Shown piece after piece: positions 19,529 to 28,925 of a DNA stretch of 64,000 bases. The DNA comes from Limihaloglobus sulfuriphilus. Lineage in GTDB: Bacteria > Planctomycetota > Phycisphaerae > Sedimentisphaerales > Sedimentisphaeraceae. The translations under genes were made by a program, and so were the position numbers. The notes under the pieces are model-generated. The model did no database searches, was not told the origin of the DNA, and saw only the letters and a program-made list of their open reading frames with translations. The stretch is from positions 1,054,001 to 1,118,000 of the forward strand of contig NZ_CP019646.1 in assembly GCF_001999965.1 (NCBI RefSeq). The letters run 5' to 3'. Each line of letters starts with the position of its first letter. Position 1 is the first letter of the stretch.

Positions 19529-20662
19529 TTATTCCAGTGATTCGTATTTATCTAAAAGCCAATCGAGTGTGAATACAGCAAGCGTGATCCTCTCATAGTA
19601 TCCATTTTCATAAAAACACGCAACCCTTCCGTCTGCCAGTACTGCGAGACAGGAATATGCAGAAGGTCCGGAATACAGTCTTTTTGAATCCGGCCAGGTC
19701 TTACCTTGGTCACAACTCAGGCGAACAGTCATATTGAGACGTTTATCTGTACTGGCAGCATTTGAAAATAACAAATAACTTTTGGCAGATTTATCGTAAC
19801 GGCGGATACTTGCCTGGCAGATCGGATCAATCAGACTTTGGTCATGCCTGACATCTGACCAGCTCAAACCGCCATCACCACTATAACTGTATGCGCGGTC
19901 TTTCTTTGCACGGTCATAGTTTCGCATATTCAGCATCAACCGTCCATCATCAAGCTCCACGACTTCGCATTCGTTGTACATATCCTGAGGAGTAGAACCA
20001 CCCAGCTTCCAGGTCTTGCCGTGATCGTCCGAATAAATTATATGTGAATAATATTTTTTGGTATCGGCTTCAATGTGGTCACATGGAATCACAAGCCTGC
20101 CTTTATGTTCACCCTTTTTCAACTGGATTCCCGCTCCCGGGCCGGTAGCATACCATGTCCAGTCAGGCTTTTTGACTGATGAAGTGATCTCAACCGGCTC
20201 TGACCAGTTCCGGCCGTCGTCGTCACTATGCATAATCCAGACAGTTCTGGTGCCAATGCCTGTGTCGTCTATAATCTCTTTCTCATTGTCTTCTCCAGGG
20301 TTATGAGTTGACAACAGCCAGATGGTACCCGTTATCTTGTCAACCACAAGACACGGATTACCGCAGGTATTCGGGCCATCATCCCAGATAACCTGCTGCT
20401 CAGACCATGTATCGCCAGCATCAACGGACCTTCGAACCAGCAGGTCAATATCGCCCGTATCCGAACGGCTATTCTTCCTGCCTTCACAAACCGCAATAAC
20501 AGTACCCTTTGTCGAAACTGCAATGGCGGGGATCCGGTATGTGGAATAGCCTTTCTTGCCGCTAACGAAAAGGACTGTCTGCTTAATATCTTCTTTATTC
20601 TCACTTGCAAAACAGCCAGTTAAACCAACAAGAAACATGACATATATTATAATTCTATTCAT
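19529..20662 (-). CDS. Exo-alpha-sialidase, GH33 lipoprotein (S2)
   Basis: 377 residues. The N-terminus ends in L-V-G-L-T-G-C-F-A, a lipobox, so the enzyme is probably anchored to a membrane. Catalytic elements are complete: [31 protein letters not shown] and S-A-Y-S-C-L, with Asp-boxes [16 protein letters not shown] and S-D-D-H-G-K-T-W. Between URO-D 4 upstream and Kelch-symporter copy 2 downstream; the gaps are 14 and 22 bases, consistent with one operon. Confidence 0.92.
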   Translation of the reverse strand: MNRIIIYVMFLVGLTGCFASENKEDIKQTVLFVSGKKGYSTYRIPAIAVSTKGTVIAVCEGRKNSRSDTGDIDLLVRRSVDAGDTWSEQQVIWDDGPNTCGNPCLVVDKITGTIWLLSTHNPGEDNEKEIIDDTGIGTRTVWIMHSDDDGRNWSEPVEITSSVKKPDWTWYATGPGAGIQLKKGEHKGRLVIPCDHIEADTKKYYSHIIYSDDHGKTWKLGGSTPQDMYNECEVVELDDGRLMLNMRNYDRAKKDRAYSYSGDGGLSWSDVRHDQSLIDPICQASIRRYDKSAKSYLLFSNAASTDKRLNMTVRLSCDQGKTWPDSKRLYSGPSAYSCLAVLADGRVACFYENGYYERITLAVFTLDWLLDKYESLE

Positions 20663-20676
20663 AGTCTTGTTAACCT

Positions 20677-21750
20677 TTAATATACGCAGTTTTTACCTTT
20701 CTGATAAAGTGCTTTTATATTTTCCAGCGGTACATCAGTTTGCAAAATGTGGCTTGGAGATAAAATAAAACCGCCGCCTTCACCCAAAATACTGAACATA
20801 TTCTCGACACTATCCGCCACGTCCTGTGGTTTGCACTGAGTAAGGAGATACTGAGTATCTATTGAGCCGTGAAAGCAGAGCCTGTCTCCAAACCCGGCCT
20901 TCAAACTTGACGGTTCCATTCCAGCCGCTGTTACCTGTATGGGGTCGAGAATGTCAACGCCGGCATCGATTATACCGGGAATAAGAGGAGATATCGCACC
21001 GCAAGAGTGAAACATAACCTTAACACCATGACTGTGTGCCATGTCAACTATTCGTGCAATCCTCGGAGCAAATACCACGTTAAATATATCCGGGCTGACG
21101 AGAAGCCTCTCCTGCATTCCAAGATCATCCGCAATCCTTAAAATATCAATTCTGCCTTTTGAAGACGTTATCATCTTATCGAAATAACTTGTATAAAATT
21201 CACTATATTTATCAATAATATATATACCAATCTCGTTATTGAGAGCAACATCCATTAGCAGCGTATCAAGTCCTCTTAGAAAGGATGGATGCTGCCACAC
21301 ACTCGCACCGGTTGCCATTATCGCAAAATCAGACCATTTCTCAAGCCTTTCGCCGAAATCAGTAAAATCAAACCAGTCAACACGCGGCCAGGTGTGGCTC
21401 TGGACATCATCCAGGCTTTCGGCATTCTGGAATAAAAAATCACAAAACATCTCTTCAGGGCCGGTTGGAGTGTCTTTAACCAAGGTTCGCCAACCCCAGT
21501 AATTCTGGACCACTCCGCCTTCTATTTCTTTTTTGAGCGGTACAGGTCCTTTGTAAACCGGTTGTTCGACATCCCGCAGGTCAACTATATCAACGTTGAA
21601 ATACTCTAAGACACTCTTATGGCTGTCAAGTTTGAGTGCATTCTTAATCTTCTCAAGCACCCATCTATTAGCACTGAAATCCATTGGGAGCCTGTCTGCT
21701 TCATGGCAGCTTATGGCGGCTAAGACTCTATCTCTTCGACTCATTGCCAT
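20677..21750 (-). CDS. URO-D superfamily protein 4
   Basis: The frame is open further upstream to 21921, but the family start [22 protein letters not shown] begins at the ATG at 21750 (a second ATG is at 21744), so about 357 residues. The upstream part is the reverse reading of the sialidase end. It has M-F-H-S-C-G near residue 240 and [10 protein letters not shown] near the end, where MtaA-type enzymes have Gly-Cys, so the third zinc ligand would be His if zinc is bound. It overlaps the stop of sialidase S3 by 23 bases. Closest of the four to the MtaA/CmuA branch by eye. Confidence 0.82.
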   Translation of the reverse strand: MAMSRRDRVLAAISCHEADRLPMDFSANRWVLEKIKNALKLDSHKSVLEYFNVDIVDLRDVEQPVYKGPVPLKKEIEGGVVQNYWGWRTLVKDTPTGPEEMFCDFLFQNAESLDDVQSHTWPRVDWFDFTDFGERLEKWSDFAIMATGASVWQHPSFLRGLDTLLMDVALNNEIGIYIIDKYSEFYTSYFDKMITSSKGRIDILRIADDLGMQERLLVSPDIFNVVFAPRIARIVDMAHSHGVKVMFHSCGAISPLIPGIIDAGVDILDPIQVTAAGMEPSSLKAGFGDRLCFHGSIDTQYLLTQCKPQDVADSVENMFSILGEGGGFILSPSHILQTDVPLENIKALYQKGKNCVY

Positions 21751-22897
21751 CTTTAAGCCAATCAAGTGTAAAAACCGCCAGTTCAATTCTCTCGTATGGA
21801 TTCTTTTTGCCTGATTCAAAAAAGCAGCATATCCTGTTATCCGGCAAAACTGCCATACACGAATATGCCGAAGGACCCTCGTAAACGGTCTTTGAAACCG
21901 GCCATGTTTTAGCTTCATCAAAGCTCATTTTAACGGTCATTTTAACACGCTGAGTAATACTTTCCGGATTACAGAATAAGATGCAGCTTTTTGTGTTTTG
22001 TTCATTTGGAGAATATCTCAATATCGCCGCCTGACATCTCGGTTCTATAAGATTTGATTTAAACGCAGTATAAGGCCAGCTTTGCCCGCCATTGGTACTG
22101 AAAGCCAGTCCGCGTGAGCCTCTGTACCTATAATTTCGCATATTCATTAGCAGTTTCCCATCAATCAGCTCAACTACCTGAGACTCGTTGAGGCCCGGCA
22201 GTATAGAATCGCTGAGATTCCAGCTCTGACCGTTATCATCGCTGTAGATAACATGCGAGCCGAAAACATTGCCTTCAGGGCCGATATATGAATGATTAGC
22301 CGGAATGACCAGACGTCCTTTGTATAAGCCGTATTCAAGCTGAATCCCGACACCCGGACCGGTAGCATACCATTTCCAGTATTCCTTTTTGGAATCTTTT
22401 GTTATCTCAACCGGTTTTGACCATGTTTTGCCTTCATCGCTTGATTTGAGATAGTAAACGCGGCGTGTATCTTTGCTCTGTCCTTTAAGGATTTCCCGTT
22501 CGTGATCAGAGCCAAGGTTCCACGTTGAAAATAAGAAGATTGTGCCGGTTTTTTTATTTTCGACAAGACACGGGTTGCCGCATGTATTGTTGCCGTCACT
22601 CCATATAAGCTTAGTCTCACTCCATGTTTTTGCGCTATCCTCAGACCGTTTCAAGATAAGGTCAATATCACCCGTATCAGAAACCCCCTCTTTTCGGCCT
22701 TCACACACAGCCAGTACCGTTCCTTTTGAAGTTGCAATAATAGAAGGTATTCTGTAGGTGTCGTATCCGTCCTGGCCGCTCGCAAAAAGAGGTTTTCTAT
22801 TAAAACTGGATGAATCCGCGTAAACAACTGAAATGCAGACACATAAGAAAAATACTAATTTTAATAAATTGAATCCGCTTTTATTAATTGTGTTCAT
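21728..22897 (-). CDS. Exo-alpha-sialidase, GH33 (S3)
   Basis: 389 residues with a signal peptide ending about V-V-Y-A-D. All GH33 elements are present: Y-R-I-P, S-D-T-G-D-I-D, N-E-S-Q-V-V-E-L, M-N-M-R-N, Q-R-V-K-M-T-V, S-A-Y-S-C-M, and Asp-boxes S-S-D-E-G-K-T-W, S-D-D-N-G-Q-S-W and S-T-N-G-G-Q-S-W. The ribosome site GGAG precedes the ATG at 22897 and lies within the end of the NanA-like gene, which it overlaps by 14 bases. Together with S2 it probably arose by duplication, with a URO-D gene between them. Confidence 0.92.
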   Translation of the reverse strand: MNTINKSGFNLLKLVFFLCVCISVVYADSSSFNRKPLFASGQDGYDTYRIPSIIATSKGTVLAVCEGRKEGVSDTGDIDLILKRSEDSAKTWSETKLIWSDGNNTCGNPCLVENKKTGTIFLFSTWNLGSDHEREILKGQSKDTRRVYYLKSSDEGKTWSKPVEITKDSKKEYWKWYATGPGVGIQLEYGLYKGRLVIPANHSYIGPEGNVFGSHVIYSDDNGQSWNLSDSILPGLNESQVVELIDGKLLMNMRNYRYRGSRGLAFSTNGGQSWPYTAFKSNLIEPRCQAAILRYSPNEQNTKSCILFCNPESITQRVKMTVKMSFDEAKTWPVSKTVYEGPSAYSCMAVLPDNRICCFFESGKKNPYERIELAVFTLDWLKDGNESKR

Positions 22898-23813
22898 TGA
22901 GTGCTCCAGAACAAAGGTTTATGATATTTAAAGCATCAATTTGCTTTTTAGATGATTCAGATACCTCTTCCAAAGGTAAAACAGGAATTCCTGAACCTAT
23001 ACCAAGAGATGCAACTCCATACATTATACCGGCAATCCAGTTCTCTGAATTTATAAGAAGTATCTCTCTTATATAATCCGCTCTCTTCTGGGCCTGTTCA
23101 AGCATCTCATTGTCACCGTTTTTAGATGCGTTCCATGCTGCGACAAAAGTCTGCGGCTCATAGTTTGCGCACACAGGAATAATACCTTTTGCGCCGCAAG
23201 AGAGGCCCCAGGCAATATCTGGTTCGTTTCCCTGAAGCAGATCAAACCCGTATTGCAGGGAAATTTCCATAGCCGTTTTGAAGTAAGCCCTGTCACCGCC
23301 GCTTTCCTTCATTGTTGTAAACCACCCTTGAGATGCCATCTGTTCCAGAACACTCAAAGGTATGCTGCTGTAAGTACAGGAGGGTATGTTATAAACTACC
23401 ATGTCCATGCTGGATGCCTGCCTGCACTTATCAAAGTGAGCTAAAAACTCCTGATCTCTTTTGAGTGTATAATAGAAGCTCGGCGTCACTGCCATGTGCT
23501 TAAAACCTGTTTTTTCCAGGACCTTAATCTTCTCAACCGCTCTTCTGGTAGAAGTGCTTATCGCTCCGCCCAACAAAACGCGGTCAGAGTCAACTTCATC
23601 GCTTGCAATTTCCATTGCCCGCTGCCATTGATCATCTGAGAGCAATGGCCCCATGCCCGCACTTCCGCCGGCAAATATCCCGTCAACGCCGGCATCAAGG
23701 CATCGCCTGATTGCGGCTCTAAAGGCAACTTCATCCACATTTTCATTCTGATCAACTGGTGTAATTATTGGGACAATAACCCCATTAACAACTGCATTTT
23801 TATTGTTATTCAT
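22884..23813 (-). CDS. N-acetylneuraminate lyase / dihydrodipicolinate synthase family protein (locus A)
   Basis: A class I pyruvate-dependent aldolase of about 309 residues. Met-7 of the longer frame (ATG at 23813) was chosen because GAAAGG lies six bases before it. The Schiff-base Lys is in T-M-K-E-S-G-G and the catalytic Tyr in V-V-Y-N-I-P-S. The carboxylate-binding loop reads G-G-S-A-G-M instead of the usual G-S-T-G-E, so the Thr and the Glu are missing. In this locus sialic acid cleavage to ManNAc and pyruvate is the obvious role, but a different 2-keto-3-deoxy acid or modified sialic acid is possible. No signal peptide; cytoplasmic. Confidence 0.82.
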   Translation of the reverse strand: MNNNKNAVVNGVIVPIITPVDQNENVDEVAFRAAIRRCLDAGVDGIFAGGSAGMGPLLSDDQWQRAMEIASDEVDSDRVLLGGAISTSTRRAVEKIKVLEKTGFKHMAVTPSFYYTLKRDQEFLAHFDKCRQASSMDMVVYNIPSCTYSSIPLSVLEQMASQGWFTTMKESGGDRAYFKTAMEISLQYGFDLLQGNEPDIAWGLSCGAKGIIPVCANYEPQTFVAAWNASKNGDNEMLEQAQKRADYIREILLINSENWIAGIMYGVASLGIGSGIPVLPLEEVSESSKKQIDALNIINLCSGALNEHN

Positions 23814-23834
23814 TATAACCTTTCGTAGCAAAAT

Positions 23835-25697
23835 TCAATCACTGCCGCCCAGCCAGCCGGCACCAATTACCATTAAATCTCTGATATCAACGATTTTGTC
23901 CTGGTTAAAATCTCCATCATAAGCGGTAAGGACATCAGAAATACCGCCCTCTGTTATTTCTATTTTATCTATTTCTCCAATAAAAGACCTTTCCCCGCCG
24001 TTGAAACAGCCAATCATCAGATCATTGTTATTTCCCAAACTTCCGATTGTAGCGTCTAATATATCTATATTCGGCTTGCCGTCGAGAATAATGTGTAATC
24101 TTTTGGTATCTACATCGCGAACGACAACTAAATTGTGCCAGTTTCCATCATTTACCCTGCGGGTACTGGACAGTGAGACATTACGGGGGCCGTCACTCAT
24201 AAGCATTCGAACCTTGCCATCCTGTATTCTGAGCCACCATGAAGCTACGCCAGGGGCAACATCTTTAGATAGTAACGAACCCGCGCCGGCTGCCCCGCCG
24301 TCACCGTGAGCCTCTGTTTTAAATACAACTCGAATTATAAAACTCGTTTCGGGGCCGAAATCCATAAAACTCCGTGTCTCCTGGTCTGTTATTCGGATAC
24401 CCTTGCCGTTACCGGTAAAACTGACTGCCGTGCCGCCATCATATTTTTCACTTCCTTCAACAACCGCAAAAGCTGCCTCTGCAGTTGCTTCAAAGCAGTA
24501 ATTTGAGGGATCCTTAACTGCCCCGGCTTCGGTCGGCAGCGATTCGCCTTTTTCGAATTCCTCAAAATCCAAATTCAGGATACCTTTTTCTTTGAGCCAC
24601 TGCGGCATGAATTTTGCGAATGAGATTCTGTGGTACGGCCAGCCATCGCCATTTTCATAAAACAGTGCAATATTACCGTCTGAAAGGCCGGCAAGAGAAC
24701 AATAGGCAGAGCTTCCCGGATAGATAAGCCTCTTATCTTCGAAAGAACGTCCGTCATTATAAGATATTTGAACTGTCATTTTTATTCTTGAAGTTGCAGA
24801 GGGATTGGCAAATACAACTGCCCTCTGGCCGTTAGAAGGCAGAATATGCGTAATAGTGCTTGCCTGACATACAGGGCAGGTTAAGTCATCACGAACCTGC
24901 AGCGGCGACCAGCTGCCTCCCTGATTATAACTTTTGCAGGCGATACGCCTGTTATATTGTTTATATGCTCCGGTGGGACGGTCATTACGCATCAAAACGC
25001 CGTTACTGAGCTCTACACAAGCAGCTTCGCTTGAGCCGGGGACGAGTCGGCCGCTTTCGTACCAGGTTTGCCCGTTGTCGTCACTTTGTATATTTCTCTC
25101 GATCGAGGGAACAATAAGCCGCCCGGAATTGGTTCCCATGGTCAACTGGATACCATTGCCCGGCCCTGTGGCGTCCCAGCCGTTGGGCGGGGTTCCAAAA
25201 GGTCTAATCTCAGGATAATGACAATACGGACTTGACCAGCTCGCTCCGTTATCATCACTGTAGCAGGACCATATCGTCCTGACTCCGTCACTTGTTCCAT
25301 TAACAATCTCGGTTTGCGAGTCCTGCCCAAGATTATGTGTATTGAAAAGCCATACCCTCCCGTTTGAGATGTCTAAAAGAACCGTGGGATTACCGCAGGT
25401 ATTAGGTCCATCATCCCAGATAACCTGCAGCGGATCCCATGTAACTCCGCCGTCAAAGCTGCGCCTCAGCACCGTATCTATATCACCCGTGTCGGATGAG
25501 CTGTTCTTACGCCCCTCGCAGATCGCAAGGACAGTACCGTCAGGAGCTTGAATAAGAGATGGAATTCTAAAAGTATTATAGCCGTTCATTCCCTGCTGAA
25601 ATACTGTCGTATGAAAAAACGATTCAGCAGCGGCAGTCATGCAAAAAAGTGAAAATACGGCGGCAATTGTGATTCTTTTCTTAGTATTAATATCCAT
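23835..25697 (-). CDS. Multidomain sialidase: GH33 - LamG - dockerin-like (S4)
   Basis: 620 residues. Signal peptide (to about residue 24), then a GH33 domain (about 28-370) with F-R-I-P, S-D-T-G-D-I-D, S-E-A-A-C-V-E-L, R-N-D-R-P, S-R-I-K-M-T-V and S-A-Y-C-S-L. A LamG/concanavalin-like domain follows (about 375-580: V-S-F-T-G-N-G-K-G-I-R-I, W-H-N-L-V-V-V-R-D), and the end is a dockerin-like loop D-F-N-Q-D-K-I-V-D-I-R-D-L. The LamG part probably binds glycan. The same three modules occur in a different order at 40840-42831. A stem-loop at 25725-25756 lies just upstream. Confidence 0.9.
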   Translation of the reverse strand: MDINTKKRITIAAVFSLFCMTAAAESFFHTTVFQQGMNGYNTFRIPSLIQAPDGTVLAICEGRKNSSSDTGDIDTVLRRSFDGGVTWDPLQVIWDDGPNTCGNPTVLLDISNGRVWLFNTHNLGQDSQTEIVNGTSDGVRTIWSCYSDDNGASWSSPYCHYPEIRPFGTPPNGWDATGPGNGIQLTMGTNSGRLIVPSIERNIQSDDNGQTWYESGRLVPGSSEAACVELSNGVLMRNDRPTGAYKQYNRRIACKSYNQGGSWSPLQVRDDLTCPVCQASTITHILPSNGQRAVVFANPSATSRIKMTVQISYNDGRSFEDKRLIYPGSSAYCSLAGLSDGNIALFYENGDGWPYHRISFAKFMPQWLKEKGILNLDFEEFEKGESLPTEAGAVKDPSNYCFEATAEAAFAVVEGSEKYDGGTAVSFTGNGKGIRITDQETRSFMDFGPETSFIIRVVFKTEAHGDGGAAGAGSLLSKDVAPGVASWWLRIQDGKVRMLMSDGPRNVSLSSTRRVNDGNWHNLVVVRDVDTKRLHIILDGKPNIDILDATIGSLGNNNDLMIGCFNGGERSFIGEIDKIEITEGGISDVLTAYDGDFNQDKIVDIRDLMVIGAGWLGGSD

Positions 25698-25724
25698 TTG
25701 TGCTCTCAGATAAAGAAATATTAT

Positions 25725-25756
25725 ATGGAGCAGAGGTGAAATACTCTCTGCTCCAT
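25725..25756 (-). terminator. Stem-loop between LamG-dockerin gene and sialidase S4
   Basis: A perfect 11-bp stem, ATGGAGCAGAG (25725-25735) with CTCTGCTCCAT (25746-25756), loop of 10. It follows the stop at 25776 on the transcribed strand. What follows is T-rich (ATAATATTTCTTT) but not a clean T-run, so it may be a partial terminator or an mRNA end protector. Confidence 0.6.
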
Positions 25757-25775
25757 GATAATTTATAAACTTAGA

Positions 25776-27986
25776 TTAAAGACCTGACATAAGCCAGTTA
25801 CCTGCCAGAATAGCCAGATCATTGAAATTAACGACACAGTCTTTGCTCAGGTCACCATGATATACATCAACTGTACAGCTTGGAGTAGTCAGTGTCCATA
25901 CAGGCCCAAGGCGTGTAAATGAACCGCCTGAGTCTGAACCTGCGGTCTCTACCTGCCAGTAGTAGGTTGTGTTGAACTTCAAGTCTGCTACAAGAGCCGA
26001 ACTGCCTGATGCCTCTATCTGAGCAACAGGATCCCGCATGTAAGGATCTTCTGAAATTATCAGAGTTTCAGAACTGATCGAAGCTTCGGGTATTGGTGTC
26101 CAGCTGTAAGTATAACTGGTTGGCACATCGATGGCCATATCCACAGGATCAGGATTCGAAGGAACTGCCACGGGCTGCTCAAACTCAGCAGGTCCAAGAG
26201 CCGTACGGCTAACCTTAACAAAATCTATATTTCCCTCGAAGTTTCGGCTGGTGTAGCCTTCTATACCGGCAACTGTTGTTGATCCGTTGGGGTTAATATC
26301 GCCGGTAACGTCATCTACTTCGGCCTCTAAAGCGTAATCAAGATAAAGCCTTATTTTCCCGGCCGCCGCATCTCTGACCGCAGCAACATGATGCCATTGT
26401 CCGTCATAGATATTTGCTGAACCTCTTACAGAGTTGCTGTTGCCGCTGACATCCTGAACCCAGAACCGAAGAGTTCCGTCTGCTTCAGTCCTGAACCAGT
26501 ACTGAGACTGACCCACACCGTACCAGTAGTTGTTTTCCTCACTCATGACTGTAGCAAGAATAGCGTTGAGGCTGCTCTCGTTCACACTGAACTTTACAAC
26601 TGACTCAATAGTAAGACTTTCGTTCTCAGGAACTGCAATTTTACTCTCCGTTACAGTCAACTGGTTATCACTGAAACCTTCAAAAGAAGCCAAAGAACCG
26701 TAATAAGCATCAGGATTACCAAATACTGCACCACCTATTTCAGGCTCATCTTCGAGGATGACAAGCAGATCACGGTTGTTACCGCTGGTATCGGCGAGCT
26801 GATCTCCTGGAAGAATATCACTGCCTGGAGAACCACCATCAAATTGCCAGTACGCGGCTAACGGTGTTACCGCTTCAACAGTTGCGAAAGACCATACATC
26901 GCTCATACTTGAAAAGGCTTCGCCGTCAACACTGCCTTCGGTTTCAACCTGCCAGTAGTATGTGCGTGATGCTTCGAGGCCGGAAACAGAAACGCTGTTT
27001 CCTGCTACAGTTTCACTTGCAATAACTCCTGACATGTCAGCATCAGACGCAACAGTCACGGTTTGAGAAGCAACTGTAACACCATCACCTGAAGCCGCAT
27101 TCCAGCTCAGCTCAACTGAAGCTGTTGGTAAATCGTACGAACCGTTTGCCGGTGTTGGTTCAGCAGCGTATGGAGTCGGCTGAATGAATCCCTCCGGGGC
27201 CAAAGCCTCATCACTTATCTTGAGAAAATCCATACTTCCAACGAAATTACGAGTATCATAACCAGGGCCCCATCCGCCAATGCCCCATGGAACTGACAAG
27301 GTAACCGTCCCGGTTGAATCTGTTATGGAAGCAACAAGGATATAATCTACATACATGTGATACTCACTTGTAGATGTATCCCTTACCACTGCCCAGTGGT
27401 GCCAGTTGCCGTCATAAAGGTTTGGTACAGTTTCACCGCCGGGGGCCGTAGAACCCGGTGCAACATTAAAAGCGCTCTGGACACCTACATCATCCTTAAC
27501 CAGAAACTGGAGGTTATTGGTATTTCTTACGCGCCACCAGATCTGTGTTCCTGTCTCTGGATCAATAACGCCTAACGGGGCACAATAGAGATCTCCGTCG
27601 TCATTTCTTGTTGGGAAACGTATCAGAGTCTCCATTGTGAAGCTGTCCCAGACTCCAAAATTAATCTGGGAACCTGACACAGGGCCGCCGTCACCAAAAT
27701 CATAACCGGGCTCGAAAAACAGCCTGTTAGCGTCGGCGGTAAAGCCCATAGATGACCCATCACCATAATGGGGATTAGGCTCGACAAAGGTTGTCTCCCC
27801 TTCTGTGCCAAGTGCCACATAAAGGTCCCTGCCGTTTCCGCTGGAATCTACGATCCTCTGGCCCATTACCGTTGGGGTTCCCGGCATCTGTTCATTGAAC
27901 TCCCAAAAAGCCAGAGTACCTGCAAAAGCACTGCCGCATAATGCTAATGCAAAAGATACTAAACAAAAAATACTAAGTTTTTTCAT
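25776..27986 (-). CDS. Secreted double-LamG protein with Fn3-like and dockerin-like domains
   Basis: About 736 residues from the ATG at 27986, chosen over an upstream in-frame Met because GGAGAG precedes it and a clean signal peptide starts there (M-K-K-L-S-I-F-C-L...G-S-A-F-A). Two LamG-type lectin domains (each with W-H-H-W/V-A-V-R-D and I-D-F-V/L-K-I/V-S) alternate with Fn3-like segments ending in T-Y-Y-W-Q-V-E-T. The C-terminus is a dockerin-like loop D-L-S-K-D-C-V-V-N-F-N-D-L. No enzyme domain. Probably a surface glycan-binding or scaffold component. The counterpart in locus B is 43739-46072. Confidence 0.85.
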   Translation of the reverse strand: MKKLSIFCLVSFALALCGSAFAGTLAFWEFNEQMPGTPTVMGQRIVDSSGNGRDLYVALGTEGETTFVEPNPHYGDGSSMGFTADANRLFFEPGYDFGDGGPVSGSQINFGVWDSFTMETLIRFPTRNDDGDLYCAPLGVIDPETGTQIWWRVRNTNNLQFLVKDDVGVQSAFNVAPGSTAPGGETVPNLYDGNWHHWAVVRDTSTSEYHMYVDYILVASITDSTGTVTLSVPWGIGGWGPGYDTRNFVGSMDFLKISDEALAPEGFIQPTPYAAEPTPANGSYDLPTASVELSWNAASGDGVTVASQTVTVASDADMSGVIASETVAGNSVSVSGLEASRTYYWQVETEGSVDGEAFSSMSDVWSFATVEAVTPLAAYWQFDGGSPGSDILPGDQLADTSGNNRDLLVILEDEPEIGGAVFGNPDAYYGSLASFEGFSDNQLTVTESKIAVPENESLTIESVVKFSVNESSLNAILATVMSEENNYWYGVGQSQYWFRTEADGTLRFWVQDVSGNSNSVRGSANIYDGQWHHVAAVRDAAAGKIRLYLDYALEAEVDDVTGDINPNGSTTVAGIEGYTSRNFEGNIDFVKVSRTALGPAEFEQPVAVPSNPDPVDMAIDVPTSYTYSWTPIPEASISSETLIISEDPYMRDPVAQIEASGSSALVADLKFNTTYYWQVETAGSDSGGSFTRLGPVWTLTTPSCTVDVYHGDLSKDCVVNFNDLAILAGNWLMSGL

Positions 27987-28020
27987 AATAAACTCTCCTG
28001 TAAAAAATATTAAAATTGTG

Positions 28021-28818
28021 TTACCAAACATCTGATGGGAAAAAGTATCCTTCAGGTGTTTCATTTTCAAACCCGGACGAATCTTTAGTTTCTACATGCC
28101 CATCAATATAACCGCAATTAACCTTTATAGAAGGTACTTCAGAACGGGGCTGTATTTTCATGAAAAGCCGTAGTTTCTCCGGAATAGATACTTCAAGGTC
28201 TCTGAAATCATGAAGTGACGAATTCTTCATCCTGTGTGCTGATGTCCAGGCCGGCTGCCCGTTTATATCGCCTCCGCCCATAGTCAGATAGTCCATTACC
28301 ATAAGCGGGTCGCCGCCCTTGACAGGACGAAATCCGTAGCTCTCAAATCTAACCCAGTTCCACAAGAAGAAATACGAACTGTTAAGTGTCAGTATAGTCT
28401 TATCATCATTACCTTTGTAGAACTGCTCCTGCCAGTTGAGGTCTTGAGTCGGTACAGGGCAATTAAGATACTCAGGGCTTTCAAGATAAGAGCCAAATAT
28501 ATCAACCAGAGAACCACCGGCCAGACAACGGCCGGTACCATAGTAATATTTGACCCTGTTGGGGATAGTCCACCAGCCCACCCTGCCGGTTCTTGGGTTT
28601 TTATCCCGGCCCTGTATTGTTGGCGGCAGCTTGTTGTTATTTTCTGCCATATACAGATGAAGAGCTGTAAGTATAGTCTTTTGCCTGGTACCGCAGATTG
28701 TTCTTTTTGCCTGCTGGCGAACTCTCGATAAAGCAGGCATCAGAATGGCCATCAGCAAAGCAATAATCGAAATCACCACCAAAAGCTCTATTAGTGTAAA
28801 CGCTTTTTTTATGTTCAT
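28021..28818 (-). CDS. Type IV pseudopilin-like protein (locus A)
   Basis: About 265 residues. The start was put at the ATG at 28818 because it leaves the short leader M-N-I-K-K-A before F-T-L-I-E-L-L-V-V-I, the prepilin peptidase site (Met codons at 28824 and 28830 are also possible). A hydrophobic helix follows (I-S-I-I-A-L-L-M-A-I-L-M-P-A-L). Near the C-terminus is C-G-Y-I-D-G-H-V-E, the motif found in the large H-X9-DG prepilin-like families of planctomycetes. Such proteins are secreted or assembled by a type II/IV-like machine. Its place among glycan-binding proteins suggests a surface assembly role (inference). Confidence 0.85.
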   Translation of the reverse strand: MNIKKAFTLIELLVVISIIALLMAILMPALSRVRQQAKRTICGTRQKTILTALHLYMAENNNKLPPTIQGRDKNPRTGRVGWWTIPNRVKYYYGTGRCLAGGSLVDIFGSYLESPEYLNCPVPTQDLNWQEQFYKGNDDKTILTLNSSYFFLWNWVRFESYGFRPVKGGDPLMVMDYLTMGGGDINGQPAWTSAHRMKNSSLHDFRDLEVSIPEKLRLFMKIQPRSEVPSIKVNCGYIDGHVETKDSSGFENETPEGYFFPSDVW

Positions 28819-28856
28819 GATCATACCCATGTTAAATTATAAATATGTATACGTAA

Positions 28857-28881
28857 TTCAGCAGTACCTCTGACTGCTGAA
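28857..28881 (-). terminator. Stem-loop after the PEP-CTERM gene of locus A
   Basis: A perfect 9-bp stem TTCAGCAGT (28857-28865) with ACTGCTGAA (28873-28881), loop of 7. It is 45 bases past the stop of the PEP-CTERM gene. No T-run follows, so attenuation or transcript stabilisation is as likely as termination. Confidence 0.55.
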
Positions 28882-28925
28882 GCCCTTGTAACAACTGTTA
28901 AAAGGACTCAAATGCTTAAAAAGAA

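Noticed and set aside
21751-21921. N-terminal extension of URO-D protein 4
   Set aside because: It overlaps the conserved C-terminus of sialidase S3 and has no family similarity; the family start is at 21750.
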